A stretch of 64,000 bases of DNA, taken from JAJXWB01 sp046349085. GTDB lineage: Bacteria > Pseudomonadota > Alphaproteobacteria > Rhizobiales > Beijerinckiaceae. This document shows positions 42,943 to 53,700 of the stretch, piece by piece. Where the stretch lies: the NCBI GenBank assembly GCA_046349085.1, contig JAXMDA010000003.1, positions 1 to 64,000 of the forward strand. Reading direction: 5' to 3'. Position 1 is the first letter of the stretch. Every line of letters starts with the position of its first letter. Below the pieces are notes generated by a model, which was given only the letters and a program-made list of their open reading frames with translations, was not told where the DNA came from and did not search any database. Made by a program: the position numbers and the translations under genes.

Positions 42943-44685
42943 TTGCTTTATTTCTTGTCCCGTCTGGGCATTGGCCTGTCGACCTTCGTCGGCAGGTACC
43001 GGGCCATTCTGCAACTCCTCGGCGGCGGCGCCGCCGTATTTCTTGGCTACTGGGGATTCCACGAGACGTTCGCGCCAAAGTCGGCGTGGGATTACCTCAG
43101 CAATCTTTTCCGCACGCTGCAGCTCATCACCCTGCACTTTCCCACCAATTTCGAGGGCTCGGCGAACTGGCAGTTGCAGATTGCGCGCCTGCTGCTGCCT
43201 CTCGTAGCTGTCTCCGCGACATTTCACATTCTCATCGGCGGCGTCACGCGCCCGCTGCGGCTCGCCCTGCTGCCGCGCGCACGCGATCATGTGATCCTCG
43301 TCGGCGACCAGCAGATGAGCGATGCCGCGATCAAGGCGCTCGTCGCCGACCGGCATCAGGTCGCAGCGGTCGCCCCGGTATTCGACAATTCGCGTCGCGA
43401 GGCGCTGGAGGGGCTGGGCCTCACCGTCGTCGAGGCCGATCCCAAACTGCCTGCGACCTTCGCCGGCCTCAATCCCGGCATGGCCAAGGGCGTATTCGTC
43501 GCCACGCCCGACGACCTCGATAATATCAACATCGCCATGCTCGCCTTGCGCGCGATCGACAAGGTCGGGCGCGATCATCCGCCCGTCGCGCTCGCGGTCC
43601 GCATCGACCGCGAAGATCTCGCCAATGAACTCGACGCGGCGCTTGATGGCATGAGCGGGCGCCGGCATGTGCGCTACCGGCGCCTCTGTCCCGACCGCGA
43701 TGGCCTGCGCATCGAGCTCGCGCGCTACGCGCCGGCGTTCCTCAAGCAGGATCGCGATGCGCCGAGCCACGCGCTCGTGGTCGGACTGCAGGGCCGTTGG
43801 GAGCAGGCGCTGGCCCAAATCGTCGTGGCGCTGCAGGATCATCCGGCGAAGCGCCCCATCGTCACCCTGTCTTTGCGCGAGGACGAGAAGGCGGCCTTTA
43901 CGCGCTGGCGCGCCGCTCATCCCGATCTCGACCTCATCGTCGTCTTCGATATCCTCGACGCCGGCGCTCATGCGCTGCCTGACGACGAAGCGGCCGCGGC
44001 ATGCATGGCCGCGCACGGCGCCCCGCATCTGGCGATCGTGCTGCTCGACGGCGCCGACGCCATTTCCGCCGCGCTCGCCTTGCGCCGCCCCGCCAATGCG
44101 CTGGGCGCGGAGACGACGCCGATCCTCGTGCGGCAGACCAAGGAAGATCATCTCCTGTCCGCCTTGGCGGAGACCTCCGTGAAGGGACGCGACCACAGCC
44201 GCATCACGCCCTTCTCTGGCCCGATCCGCGTCGAAAGCGTCGCGCGCGTTCTCGACCGCAAGGGCGACGAGATGGCCATCGCGTTGCATGCGGCCTATCT
44301 CGACAATTCCGCGCATGTCGCGCCGGGGTCCGCGCAAAGCATGGCGGCCTGGGACGAACTGCCGGAAAACTTGCGCGAGGCGAACCGCGCTTCGGCCGAT
44401 CACATCGCCATCCTGTTTGCAAGCGAGGGCGTCGCGCTGAAAGACCGGGACGCGATCAAGCGCGCGGTCGCCGACCCCGCGACGCTCGATCGGCTCGCGC
44501 GCGTCGAACATCGGCGATGGATGGCCGATCGGATCGAACGCGGCTGGCGCCATGGCGAGAAGCGCGACAATGATCGTCTGATCCATCCAGGCATCTGCGA
44601 CTTCGACGCCTTGTCCTCCGACGATCAGGAGAAGGATCGCAACGCCGTCCGCAAGCTCGCCGGCATCGCGACTGGCGTCGCCTGA
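42943..44685 (+). CDS. Two-helix membrane protein with TrkA-N-like and RyR domains
   Basis: A 580-aa protein. Two hydrophobic segments (about residues 21-41 and 79-102) flank a re-entrant-like stretch (SNLFRTLQLITLHFPTNFE), as in two-helix ion channels. A Rossmann-like TrkA-N/RCK domain follows (HVILVGDQQMSDAAIKAL from about 112), then probably a second one. The C-terminus is an RyR-type domain: EHRRWMADRIERGW (522-535) and HPGIC...SSDDQEKDRNAV (548-568). RyR domains occur in bacteria in putative nucleotide or ADP-ribose sensing proteins. The start is TTG 42943 with GAGAG upstream; no better start is in frame. It ends 3 bp from the convergent SLOG gene. I infer a ligand-gated channel or sensor; no direct evidence for ion conduction. 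Confidence 0.72.
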   Translation: MLYFLSRLGIGLSTFVGRYRAILQLLGGGAAVFLGYWGFHETFAPKSAWDYLSNLFRTLQLITLHFPTNFEGSANWQLQIARLLLPLVAVSATFHILIGGVTRPLRLALLPRARDHVILVGDQQMSDAAIKALVADRHQVAAVAPVFDNSRREALEGLGLTVVEADPKLPATFAGLNPGMAKGVFVATPDDLDNINIAMLALRAIDKVGRDHPPVALAVRIDREDLANELDAALDGMSGRRHVRYRRLCPDRDGLRIELARYAPAFLKQDRDAPSHALVVGLQGRWEQALAQIVVALQDHPAKRPIVTLSLREDEKAAFTRWRAAHPDLDLIVVFDILDAGAHALPDDEAAAACMAAHGAPHLAIVLLDGADAISAALALRRPANALGAETTPILVRQTKEDHLLSALAETSVKGRDHSRITPFSGPIRVESVARVLDRKGDEMAIALHAAYLDNSAHVAPGSAQSMAAWDELPENLREANRASADHIAILFASEGVALKDRDAIKRAVADPATLDRLARVEHRRWMADRIERGWRHGEKRDNDRLIHPGICDFDALSSDDQEKDRNAVRKLAGIATGVA

Positions 44686-44688
44686 CGC

Positions 44689-46755
44689 TCATGGCTCCGG
44701 GTTGGGCCGCGCGGCATACACATAGCGCCAGTCCTGCAGGTCGGCGATCAGAACCGATTCCAGGCTGAGAATGATATCGCGCAGTTCCGCGAAACCCTGG
44801 CGCTTGTCCTTGTCGCAAACCTTTGCGTCTTCCATGCGCTCAATGAATTTCGTCAATTCGGCCTCGACCGCGCCCAGGTCGTGCGCGGTGCGCCTCGAGC
44901 GCGTCGCAAAGCGCAGGAAATCGCCCTGGTAGCGCAGGCCCGCGACGGCGGCGGCGATGGCGGGCAATCCCGCGCCGAAAAACACGACCAGTCCGGATGG
45001 AACCTCGGGCGCCCGGGAGAAGCCCAGGTGATGGGCTATTTCGATAACGCCCAGCCACGGCGAGAGGAAAAAGGCGATCTTGCCGGCTCGCTCCAGCGTA
45101 TGGTGCAGCATGTGCAGCCGCTCGGCATTGCTCCGGTGGTAGGCGATCTGGTCGGCGACCGCGGTCTCGCGCAGATAGGCCGCAAGCCGCGCCAGATAGT
45201 CGCGCGTCGCGTTCATGTGCGGCAGGCCGACGCCGCCGACCCACGCCTGCATCGCCCATGTCGACCACGGCGCGGCGACGCGCTTCAGCGCCCTGCGCCC
45301 GCCGAGACCGAGTTGCGCGAGATTCCATGCCGCACGAAACTGTCCCTCTACGTCGCGCGCGATAACCCAGCGGTCGTGCACCCTGAAGTGGCGGCTGAAG
45401 AAGAACGAGCAGCCCGCTATGAGCAATGCGCCCAGCTCCAGAATGCTCATGTACGGCTGACGATCCGCCGGCACGAGAAGGCCGCTCAACGCGATGAGCA
45501 CCGCGAGCGCGGCGAAGAGAAAGGTGATGACATAGGAGGAGCGATAGACGTGGCCGAGCCGCGTCGCCATCGTGTCGAACGTGATCCAGGGAAGCGCGAC
45601 GCTCTCGCGCAGCCGGTCGTTGCTCCAGTCCTTCAGAAATTCGCGACGCGCCGGCATCGGCGTATAGGCGCAGTCGATGCGCCAGCCCGGCCATTTGCTC
45701 GCCGGCCATGCGCGATGCGCGACGGTCTCGGCAGGTTCGCCGTTCGCGGCTCGCGTCTCGTGCCCGACATAGGAGCCGGTCAGCCACAACAGCCGGCTAT
45801 AGGCCGTCGCCCAGGTCTTCAGCTTCGGCTTGCGGGTCCGGCCGCCATTGCCGAAAAAGCTGCGATAGGAGCGTTGCGAACGCGCATAGGCGTCGAAATC
45901 GTGCTCCTCCGCGGCATCGCCATCGAACGTGGGCGCCAATAGCGGCGCCAGGCTCGAATGAAAGCTGGCCACGGCGTCGGCCGCGTCGAGATCGAGCGAT
46001 CCGCCGGAACGCGCCGCGGCGCCGAGCAATTCGCCGTGCGGGCTCGGCGGCGTCAGCAGGCGGACGCGTCCATCCTGCGCATGCACCCAGAGCACGGGCA
46101 TGCCTTCGCGCAAGGCGCCCGAGATCACCCAGGCCGCGCCGCCCATGGCGGTGGAGGGAACCCCGTCCCACACCGCGATCAGCGCGTCGGCCTGGCGGAT
46201 CAAGATGTCCCCGGCCATGGCGTAGCGATGATTGCGCCAGTGCGTCTCGTGCGGGTCGTCGGCCTTGCCGGGGTCCGGCGAGCCGTCGGCCATGACCATG
46301 CAGGCGCTGGCGGCTTTCGCCATCTCGCGCATCCTCGCGCGCGCCGCCGCATCGTCCATCGTGGAGGCATAGCCGTCGATGTCGAAGGGAATGACGACTT
46401 CGGCGCGCGATCGCAGCCAGCCCGGATTTTCCCGCGCGGTGAACACGTCGACCGCGATCTGGTCTGCGCCCTCGGCAAGCGCTGACAACAGGACAAGTTC
46501 CGCGCCATCCCCGGCATAGAGGCCCGGGGCGCTCTCATGTTGCAGCCTGACGATATCGGCGCAGGCGTCGAAAGCGCGCGCAAATCCCCGCCTTACGTTG
46601 CTTTCGTTCAACCGCGCGGCATCGCGATGCCCGGTAACCGCAAGGCGCAGGTAGAGCCGCGGCCGCGGCGCGAGGCCAAGCGGCGTTACGTCGCGGGGCG
46701 CAGCCTCTTCGGCAGGCGCCGCGGACTCGCGGGTCGACGTCTTCGTGTCGTGCAT
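44689..46755 (-). CDS. SLOG-like nucleotide-binding protein with four transmembrane helices
   Basis: A 688-aa protein. The N-terminal half (about residues 35-235) has SLOG/LOG-like Rossmann marks: AVTGHRD (39-45), GAELVLLSALAEGAD (84-98), ADALIAVWDG (189-198) and the STAMGGAAW turn (201-209). The C-terminal half has hydrophobic segments near 407-428, 435-454, 558-575 and 587-605, with a soluble helical region between and a charged tail (EAELTKFIERMEDAK). SLOG domains are proposed sensors or processors of nucleotide signals in conflict systems, often with small membrane effector modules. ATG 46755 follows CAGGGG. It faces the RyR protein tail to tail with a 3-bp gap. Function inferred only. 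Confidence 0.72.
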   Translation of the reverse strand: MHDTKTSTRESAAPAEEAAPRDVTPLGLAPRPRLYLRLAVTGHRDAARLNESNVRRGFARAFDACADIVRLQHESAPGLYAGDGAELVLLSALAEGADQIAVDVFTARENPGWLRSRAEVVIPFDIDGYASTMDDAAARARMREMAKAASACMVMADGSPDPGKADDPHETHWRNHRYAMAGDILIRQADALIAVWDGVPSTAMGGAAWVISGALREGMPVLWVHAQDGRVRLLTPPSPHGELLGAAARSGGSLDLDAADAVASFHSSLAPLLAPTFDGDAAEEHDFDAYARSQRSYRSFFGNGGRTRKPKLKTWATAYSRLLWLTGSYVGHETRAANGEPAETVAHRAWPASKWPGWRIDCAYTPMPARREFLKDWSNDRLRESVALPWITFDTMATRLGHVYRSSYVITFLFAALAVLIALSGLLVPADRQPYMSILELGALLIAGCSFFFSRHFRVHDRWVIARDVEGQFRAAWNLAQLGLGGRRALKRVAAPWSTWAMQAWVGGVGLPHMNATRDYLARLAAYLRETAVADQIAYHRSNAERLHMLHHTLERAGKIAFFLSPWLGVIEIAHHLGFSRAPEVPSGLVVFFGAGLPAIAAAVAGLRYQGDFLRFATRSRRTAHDLGAVEAELTKFIERMEDAKVCDKDKRQGFAELRDIILSLESVLIADLQDWRYVYAARPNPEP

Positions 46756-46841
46756 GTTCCCCTGCCCGCCAGACCTTTTAGCGGGGGAGCCGCGTCGTGC
46801 ATATGCGCCGGCTCACAATCGCCCGCGCGACATCTTGCCCA

Positions 46842-48488
46842 TCAGGCGCCGCCGGCCGCCGCCGCGCGTTTGGCTGACGTCTTGCGCTTGGACGCAGGCG
46901 CCCGTTCGGCGGACAGCTTGGGCGCTTTCGTCCCCTTCGGTTTCGCCGTCGCTTTCAGCGGCGCGATCTCGTTCGCGGGCGCCGCGGCAAGGCCATAGGC
47001 GGCCTCCAGCGCCTCCAGCTCTTCCGGCAGCATGTTGGCGAGGCTGCGAAGCTCCGGCAGCACGTTGGCGCCGGCGATCAGACCGAAGTCGAGCTGGTCG
47101 CGATAGCCCTGCACGGTGATGTTGAGCGCAAGGCCGTGCGCGGCGATCGACACCGGGAAGATGTGCTGCAATTCCGCGCCGGCGACGTAGAGCGGCTTGC
47201 GCGAGCCCGGCACGTTGGAAATCGTGACATTGGCCGGCGTCGGCATGATGTCGGCGAGGTTCGTGCGTGAATAGAGCAGCGACAGGATCTGGATGAGGAT
47301 CGGCGCGCCGATCGCCGAAAACTGCGTGAGCTTCGGCACGATCGGCTTGAAGGGATCGGCCATGCCCTTGGACTTTGTGGATTCCTCTATGATCTTCTGC
47401 AGACGCGCCCTGGGATCTGCAATATCGCTGGCGAGCGAGCAGATCATGCCGAACACCTGATTGTTCGCTTCACGATTTCCCGCTTCGCGCAGCGAAATCG
47501 GCACCGCCGCGCGCAAGGGGCGATCCGGCAGCGCCTTGGTCTTTTCCAGATGCCGCCGCAACATGCCGCTCGACAGCGCCAGCACCACGTCGTTGAGCTT
47601 GCCGCCCGCGGCCGCCGCCACCGCCTTGCAGCGCGACATGGAGACGGACACGGCGGCAAAGCTGCGCTCGGACGAAACGGTCCTGTTCAGCGGCGTCGAG
47701 GGGGCGACAGCATCCTTGAGGCCCTGCACGCCGCTCTCGTTCAGCTTGGAAGCGACGGCCGACAGCGCCTTGGCCATTTCAGGCAGGCCCTTGATGAATT
47801 CGATGGGCTGGCGCAATTGCCGCGCGAAGCCGTCCATCAGGATCGAGCCGATATCCTGCCGCTTGCCGGTCAGAATATCCGGCAGTTTGCCCTGCGCGGT
47901 GAGTCCGAGCGGCTGCGCCCACAGGCTCGCGTAGCTGTTGAACAGCTCGCCGAGCGCGTCGCTCTTCTTCGCTTCGCCTTTCTTGGTTTCCGTCTGCGCG
48001 ACATTGCCGTCGCCGTAGACGATCTCGGTCAGCGCCGCGCCGGCGCCGCCGTCGATTAGCGCGTGGTGCATCTTGGAATAGAGGCCGACTTCGTTATTGG
48101 CCATGCCCTCGAAGACGTAGAATTCCCACAACGGGCGCGCGCGGTTGAGCAGCTTGGCGTGCATCCAGCCGACGATGCGCTCGAGCGTCGCGCGATCATG
48201 CGGCGCGGCGAGCGACGCGCGGAAGATGTGGCGGTCGATGTCGAACTGCTCGTCCTCGACCCAGCTCGGATTGTCGATGTCGAGCGGCGTGCGCTCGAGC
48301 TTCCAGCGCAGCACCGGCGCCAGATGCAGGCGCGACTGGATCTGCGCCTTGAATTCCTCGAAGAAGTCGCCCTTGTAATTGTCGGGCAATTTGAAGATCG
48401 CCATCGAGCCGACGTGCATCGGCGTCTCAGGCGTCTCGAGATAGAGGAACGATCCGTCGACCGACGACAGTTTCACGCCTGCGCTCAT
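46842..48488 (-). CDS. Wax ester synthase / diacylglycerol acyltransferase (WS/DGAT)
   Basis: A 548-aa acyltransferase of the bacterial WS/DGAT family that makes wax esters or triacylglycerol from acyl-CoA. The catalytic HHALIDG motif is at 141-147, preceded by DGSFLYLETPETPMHVGSMA (11-30). The usual NVPGSRKPLYVAGAELQHIFPVS stretch follows near residue 430. The last about 45 residues form a Lys/Ala/Pro-rich basic tail (KPKGTKAPK...ASKRKTSAKRAAAA), not part of the enzyme core. ATG 48488 is the family start; a longer frame upstream is not supported. The next gene on the same strand is an alpha/beta hydrolase 64 bp upstream. Confidence 0.92.
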   Translation of the reverse strand: MSAGVKLSSVDGSFLYLETPETPMHVGSMAIFKLPDNYKGDFFEEFKAQIQSRLHLAPVLRWKLERTPLDIDNPSWVEDEQFDIDRHIFRASLAAPHDRATLERIVGWMHAKLLNRARPLWEFYVFEGMANNEVGLYSKMHHALIDGGAGAALTEIVYGDGNVAQTETKKGEAKKSDALGELFNSYASLWAQPLGLTAQGKLPDILTGKRQDIGSILMDGFARQLRQPIEFIKGLPEMAKALSAVASKLNESGVQGLKDAVAPSTPLNRTVSSERSFAAVSVSMSRCKAVAAAAGGKLNDVVLALSSGMLRRHLEKTKALPDRPLRAAVPISLREAGNREANNQVFGMICSLASDIADPRARLQKIIEESTKSKGMADPFKPIVPKLTQFSAIGAPILIQILSLLYSRTNLADIMPTPANVTISNVPGSRKPLYVAGAELQHIFPVSIAAHGLALNITVQGYRDQLDFGLIAGANVLPELRSLANMLPEELEALEAAYGLAAAPANEIAPLKATAKPKGTKAPKLSAERAPASKRKTSAKRAAAAGGA

Positions 48489-48552
48489 CCTGCGCTCTCC
48501 CTGAATTTGCCGCTCCCTGTGGGGAGCGATCCTGTTGCCGGTCGCCCGGAAA

Positions 48553-49347
48553 TCATTTCGGCTCCCGCCGCAAATAGGCAAGCGCGAAAGGTCCGCCGCG
48601 GCCGAAGGGCGCAAACTTGCCCTCAGGTTGCGCGAGCCGGTCCGCAATCGCCCAGAGCGCCGCGGGGTGGCCGCCGAGCCCCAGATGGCTCGCAAAAGCG
48701 ATCTCGATATTCTCGGTGTGCGCGTTCTCGCGCGTCAGCGACGTCTTCCAGTGCACGACGCCATCGTAGCGCGAATAGATCGAACTTGTCGGCAGGCCGA
48801 GGTCGCCGCCGAGCGAGCGCAGGTCGTCAGGCCGCGCGTCGGTCGGCTTTTCGCCCGTCACCTCTTCATAGAGACGTCGCGCATTGGTGGCGGAAATGTC
48901 GCTCGCGAAGGGGCTGCCGAGCGTGATGACGCTGCGCACGACGTTCGGCAGGGCGAGCGCGAGATCGCGCGCGAACACGCCACCGAGGCTCCAGCCGACA
49001 AGAGCGATCTTGTGGCCCGCGCGCTCGTGCAACTTGGTCAAACGTGCGCGAAGCGTTTCACGCATCCGATAGAAGCCGCCGGTGTTGCGGCCAAGCTCCC
49101 AGCCGACCGCATTGTAGCCCAGCATGCGCAGATAGGCGCGCAGAAGCCGCGTCGACGCGTCGCTCGCCATGAAGCCCGGCAGCACGAGCACCGTGTGCGC
49201 GTCGCCGCGCGGCGCAGTCATCAGCAGCGGCGCAAAGGCCATCGAGGCGCCGAACTCCTGCCAGGCGCGCACTTCCGACAGGGCGAGAAACAGCGACGGC
49301 GGTCGCAGCCGCGTCTCGTCCCGATCGCCGGCCCCTACCTGATCCAT
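48553..49347 (-). CDS. Alpha/beta hydrolase (lipase-like)
   Basis: A 264-aa serine hydrolase. The nucleophile elbow LVGWSLGG puts S120 at the active site, after the oxyanion stretch VLVLPGFMASDAST. It shares long stretches with the hydrolase at 57027-57806 (for example VRSVI-TLGSPF and WAIADRLAQPEG), so the two are paralogues. It lies upstream of the WS/DGAT gene on the same strand, which suggests a role in neutral-lipid turnover. ATG 49347 was chosen; frames extending further are antisense to the saccharopine-dehydrogenase-like gene. Confidence 0.82.
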   Translation of the reverse strand: MDQVGAGDRDETRLRPPSLFLALSEVRAWQEFGASMAFAPLLMTAPRGDAHTVLVLPGFMASDASTRLLRAYLRMLGYNAVGWELGRNTGGFYRMRETLRARLTKLHERAGHKIALVGWSLGGVFARDLALALPNVVRSVITLGSPFASDISATNARRLYEEVTGEKPTDARPDDLRSLGGDLGLPTSSIYSRYDGVVHWKTSLTRENAHTENIEIAFASHLGLGGHPAALWAIADRLAQPEGKFAPFGRGGPFALAYLRREPK

Positions 49348-49482
49348 GCAGGCGCGCCCATCGAACTTCCTCCCCGCCGCCCGCTTCCGCTTCTCCGGCG
49401 TTGACCGCGTCGGCGACCCCGAGATTAGCGACGGGCAAAATCTGTGGCAACATGTCGAAAAATCAGGGTTCGGGAGGATCGA

Positions 49483-50655
49483 ATGCACACGCGCGAGTTC
49501 GATATCGTCGTCTATGGCGCAAGCGGCTTCACTGGTCGCCTCGTCGCGGAATATCTGGCGGGACGCAGGGGCGAGCCGACACGCTGGGCGATGGCCGGCC
49601 GCGATACGGCCAAGCTTGCCGCCGTGCGCGACGAGATCGGCGCGCCGCGCGACGTTCCATTGATCGCCGCGGACGCCGCGCAACTGCAAAGCCTGCGCGA
49701 TCTCGCCACGCGCACGCGCGTGGTCCTGACCACCGTCGGACCATACCAGCTCTACGGCTCGGACATGGTCGCCGCCTGCGCGGAAACGGGAACGGACTAT
49801 GTCGATCTCTGCGGCGAGCCAGCCTGGATGCGCGCCATGATCGACGCGCACGACGCCGAGGCGAAGAAGAACGGCGCCCGCATCGTCTTTTCCTGCGGTT
49901 TCGATTCCATCCCCTTCGATCTCGGCGTGCTCTTCCTGCAAACGGAAGCAAGGAAGCGTTTCGGCAAGCCTTTCGCGCGGGTGAAGGGACGTGTGCGAAA
50001 AATGCGCGGGACCTTTTCCGGCGGCACGGCGGCGAGTCTCAAGGCGACGCTGGCCGCCGCCGCCAGGGACCCCAATGTCGTTGCGCTGCTGAAGGACCCG
50101 TTCTCGCTCACGCCCGGCTTTCAGGGCCCGAAACAGCCGAGCGGCATGAAGCCGGAATATGACGAGGACTTCGGGTCCTGGATGGCGCCCTTCGTCATGG
50201 CGGCGATCAACACGCGCAACGTGCATCGCACGAACGCGCTCACCGGCTTCGCCTTCGGCAAGGACTTCGTCTACGACGAGATGGTCATGACCGGCCCCGG
50301 CGAGAAGGGCGAGACGGTCGCCAGGGCGATGGCCCAGCAGGGCTCCGGCATGGAGGGCGACAAGGGCCCCAGGCCCGGCGAAGGCCCGAGCCGCGAGGAA
50401 CGCGACAACGGCTTCTACGATCTCGTCTTTTTGGGCGTCGGCGCGGACGGGCGGAAGCTCGCCGCAAGCGTCAAGGGCGACCGCGATCCCGGCTACGGCT
50501 CGACCTCCAGGATGATCGCCGAGACAGCGCTCGCGCTCGCAGCCGACGACAAGGTCGCGGGCGGCGTCTGGACGCCCGGCGCGGCGCTCGGTCTCGCGCT
50601 CGCGGAACGTCTGCAGAAGAACGCCGGCATAGCCTTCGCCATCGAGGGCGCGTGA
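49483..50655 (+). CDS. Saccharopine dehydrogenase-like / trans-acting enoyl reductase family protein
   Basis: A 390-aa NAD(P)-dependent oxidoreductase with the N-terminal Rossmann motif YGASGFTGRLVAEYL (11-25). This family includes trans-acting enoyl reductases and saccharopine-dehydrogenase-like proteins of lipid metabolism rather than true lysine catabolism enzymes. The CGFDSIPFDLG segment is typical of this group. ATG 49483 follows GGGAGG and gives the family N-terminus; a start at 49444 would add residues without support. It is divergent from the alpha/beta hydrolase. Confidence 0.8.
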   Translation: MHTREFDIVVYGASGFTGRLVAEYLAGRRGEPTRWAMAGRDTAKLAAVRDEIGAPRDVPLIAADAAQLQSLRDLATRTRVVLTTVGPYQLYGSDMVAACAETGTDYVDLCGEPAWMRAMIDAHDAEAKKNGARIVFSCGFDSIPFDLGVLFLQTEARKRFGKPFARVKGRVRKMRGTFSGGTAASLKATLAAAARDPNVVALLKDPFSLTPGFQGPKQPSGMKPEYDEDFGSWMAPFVMAAINTRNVHRTNALTGFAFGKDFVYDEMVMTGPGEKGETVARAMAQQGSGMEGDKGPRPGEGPSREERDNGFYDLVFLGVGADGRKLAASVKGDRDPGYGSTSRMIAETALALAADDKVAGGVWTPGAALGLALAERLQKNAGIAFAIEGA

Positions 50656-50773
50656 CGTCGCTTGCCTGGCGGTGGCCTTTTGCCGCCGCAATGTTAGTCT
50701 CGCCGCAAAGGCCGCGCAGTCGGCTGAAAACATAACAGGCCGCAAGCGCGGCCGGCTTCAAGAGGAAACACGA

Positions 50774-53700
50774 ATGGCGAACGCCGAGGCTCTCAGGATT
50801 CCGCAACCGCCGGCCAAACCGATTGTCGGCCATGCGCTGTCGCTCGATCCGAATGCGCCCATCGAAAGCCTGCTCGGATTTGCAAAGCAGCTCGGGCCGA
50901 TCTTCGAACTCAACGTCATGGGCTCGCCGCTGATCTTCGTCTCCGGCGCGAAGTTCGTGAAGGAGCTGTGCGACGAGAAGCGCTTCGACAAGGCGGTGCG
51001 CGGGCCGCTCGCGCGCGTGCGCGCCATCGGCGGCGACGGCCTGTTCACGGCCAAGACCAGCGAGCCCAACTGGGGCAAGGCGCACAACATCCTGCTCGCG
51101 CCCTTCGGCGGGCGCGCCATGCAGTCCTATCACCCGGCCATGGTCGATATCGCCGAGCAGCTCTGCCTGAAATGGGCGCGCATGAATCCGGACGAGGACA
51201 TCGACGTCGTGCACGACATGACGGCGCTGACCCTCGACACGATCGGCCTCTGCGGCTTCGACTATCGCTTCAACTCCTTCTACCGGCGCGACTACAATCC
51301 CTTCGTCGAGGCGCTCGTGCGCTCGCTCGAAACCATCATGATGCAGCGCGGCCTGCCGCTCGAGAGCATGATGATGCGCGGACGTCTCAATACGCTGAAC
51401 GACGACGTCGCCTTCATGAACAAGATGGTCGACGATCTCGTGCGCGCGCGCCGCGAGCAGATGGGCGACGCCGACGCCAGGAAGGACCTGCTCAACGCCA
51501 TGCTGACCGGTGTCGACCGCGCGACCGGAACGCAGCTCGACGACGTCAACATCCGCTACCAGATCAACACTTTCCTGATCGCCGGCCACGAGACGACGAG
51601 CGGCCTCCTGTCCTACACGCTCTATGCGCTGCTCAAGAATCCCGACGTGCTGCAGAAGGCCTATGACGAGGTCGACCGCGTCTTCGGTCCCGATCCCACG
51701 GTGCGCCCGACCTATCAGCAGGTGACGCAGCTTTCCTACATCAACCAGATCATGAAGGAGAGCCTGCGGCTCTGGCCGCCAGCGCCGGCCTTCTCGGTCT
51801 ATCCCTACAACGAGGAAACAATCTGCGGCTACCGGCTGCGCAAGGGTATTACCGTCAACATTCTCGTCGGCGCGCTGCATCGCGACCCGGATGTCTGGGG
51901 TCCGCGCGCCGACATATTCGATCCCGAGAATTTCAGCCCGGCGGCCGAATCCGCACGGCCGGCCTGGGCGTGGAAGCCTTTCGGCAATGGTCAGCGCGCC
52001 TGCATCGGCCGCGGCTTCGCCATGCACGAGGCGGCGCTGGCGCTCGGCATGATCCTGCAACGCTACAAGCTGATCGACCACCAGCGCTATCAGTTGAAGC
52101 TGAAGGAAACGCTGACCATCAAGCCCGACGGCTTCAAGATAAAGGTGAAGCCGCGCGAGGCGCGCGACCGCGCCAGCGCGCCGGCGGCCGCGACCGCCTC
52201 GACGACAGCGGCGCCGCGTGCGGAAACCGCGGCGCCGGCCAAACGTCCGACACACAACACGCCCCTGTCGGTGCTCTACGGCTCCAATCTCGGCACGTCG
52301 GAGGAATTCGCGCATCGTCTCGCCGAAACGGCGGAGATCAACGGCTTCGCCACGCAACTCGGTCCGCTCGATCTCAATGTCGGCGCGCCGCCGAAGGACA
52401 CGGGCCTCGTCATCTTCTGCTCGTCCTACAACGGCGCGCCGCCGGACAATGCGACGAAATTCGTCAACTGGCTGCAGAACGAGGCGGCGCCCGACGCCTT
52501 CGCCGGCGTGCGCTACACCGTATTCGGCTGCGGCAATCGCGAGTGGAACGCCACCTACCAGAGCGTGCCGCGCATGATCGACGAACGCATCGCCGCGCTC
52601 GGCGGCCTGCGCATCGCGCCGCGCGGCGAAGGCGACGCGCGCGACGATCTCGACGGGCAATACGAGGACTGGTTTGCCGCGCTGCGGCCAAAAGCGGCGG
52701 AAGCCTTCGGCCTGCAAGCGGCCTCGCTCGATCGCGAGACGCGCACGCAGCCGCTCTACAATGTCGAGCCTGCATCGATGCAGGGCGGAAATCCCGCCGT
52801 GAATTCCGCCGGCGCGAAACAGGCGCGCGTTTTGGAGAACCGCGAATTGCTGACCGCGCCCGGCCGCTCGACGCGCCACATCGAGATCGCGCTGCCGGAC
52901 GGCGCCGCCTATCGCGCCGGCGACCATCTCGCCGTCGTGCCGCGCAACGACGCGACGCTCGTCGCATCCATCGCGCGCCGCCTCGGCCATTCGCCCGACG
53001 ATGTCATCCGCCTGCGCGGCGCGGAAGGCCGCCGCGCGCTGCTGCCGCTCGATGAGCCCGTGTCCGTCGGCAAGCTGCTTTCCGACTATGTCGAACTGCA
53101 GCAGGTCGCGACGCGCAAGCAGATCCAGACCATGGCCGAACATACGCGCTGCCCGGTCACGCGGCCGAAGCTTGAGGCGCTGTCCGGCGAGAGCGACGAA
53201 GCCGCCGCCGCCTATCGCGCCGAGGTGTTGGCCAGGCGCAAGTCGGTCTACGATCTGCTGGAGGAATTTCCGGCCTGCGAATTGCCGCTCGCAGCCTATC
53301 TCGAAATGACGCCGCTCCTGCAGCCGCGCTACTACTCGATCTCCTCATCGCCAAAGACCGATCCGCAGCGCTGCACGGTCACCGTCGGCGTGGTCGAGGG
53401 GCCGGCGCGTTCGGGGCGCGGAACCTATCGCGGCGTCTGCTCGAACTATCTGGCCGCGCGCGCCGCCGACGAGACGATCTTCGCCGCTGTGCGCGAGACC
53501 AAGGCGGGCTTCCGTCTGCCCGATGACCCCAAGGTCCCGCTCATCATGATCGGACCGGGCACGGGACTAGCGCCGTTCCGCGGCTTCTGTCAGGAGCGCG
53601 CCGCGCAGAAGAAGGCGGGCGCATCGCTGGGGCCGGCGATGCTGTTCTTCGGCTGCCGCCATCCCGGCCAGGACTTCCTCTATGCCGAGGAATTGAAGGG

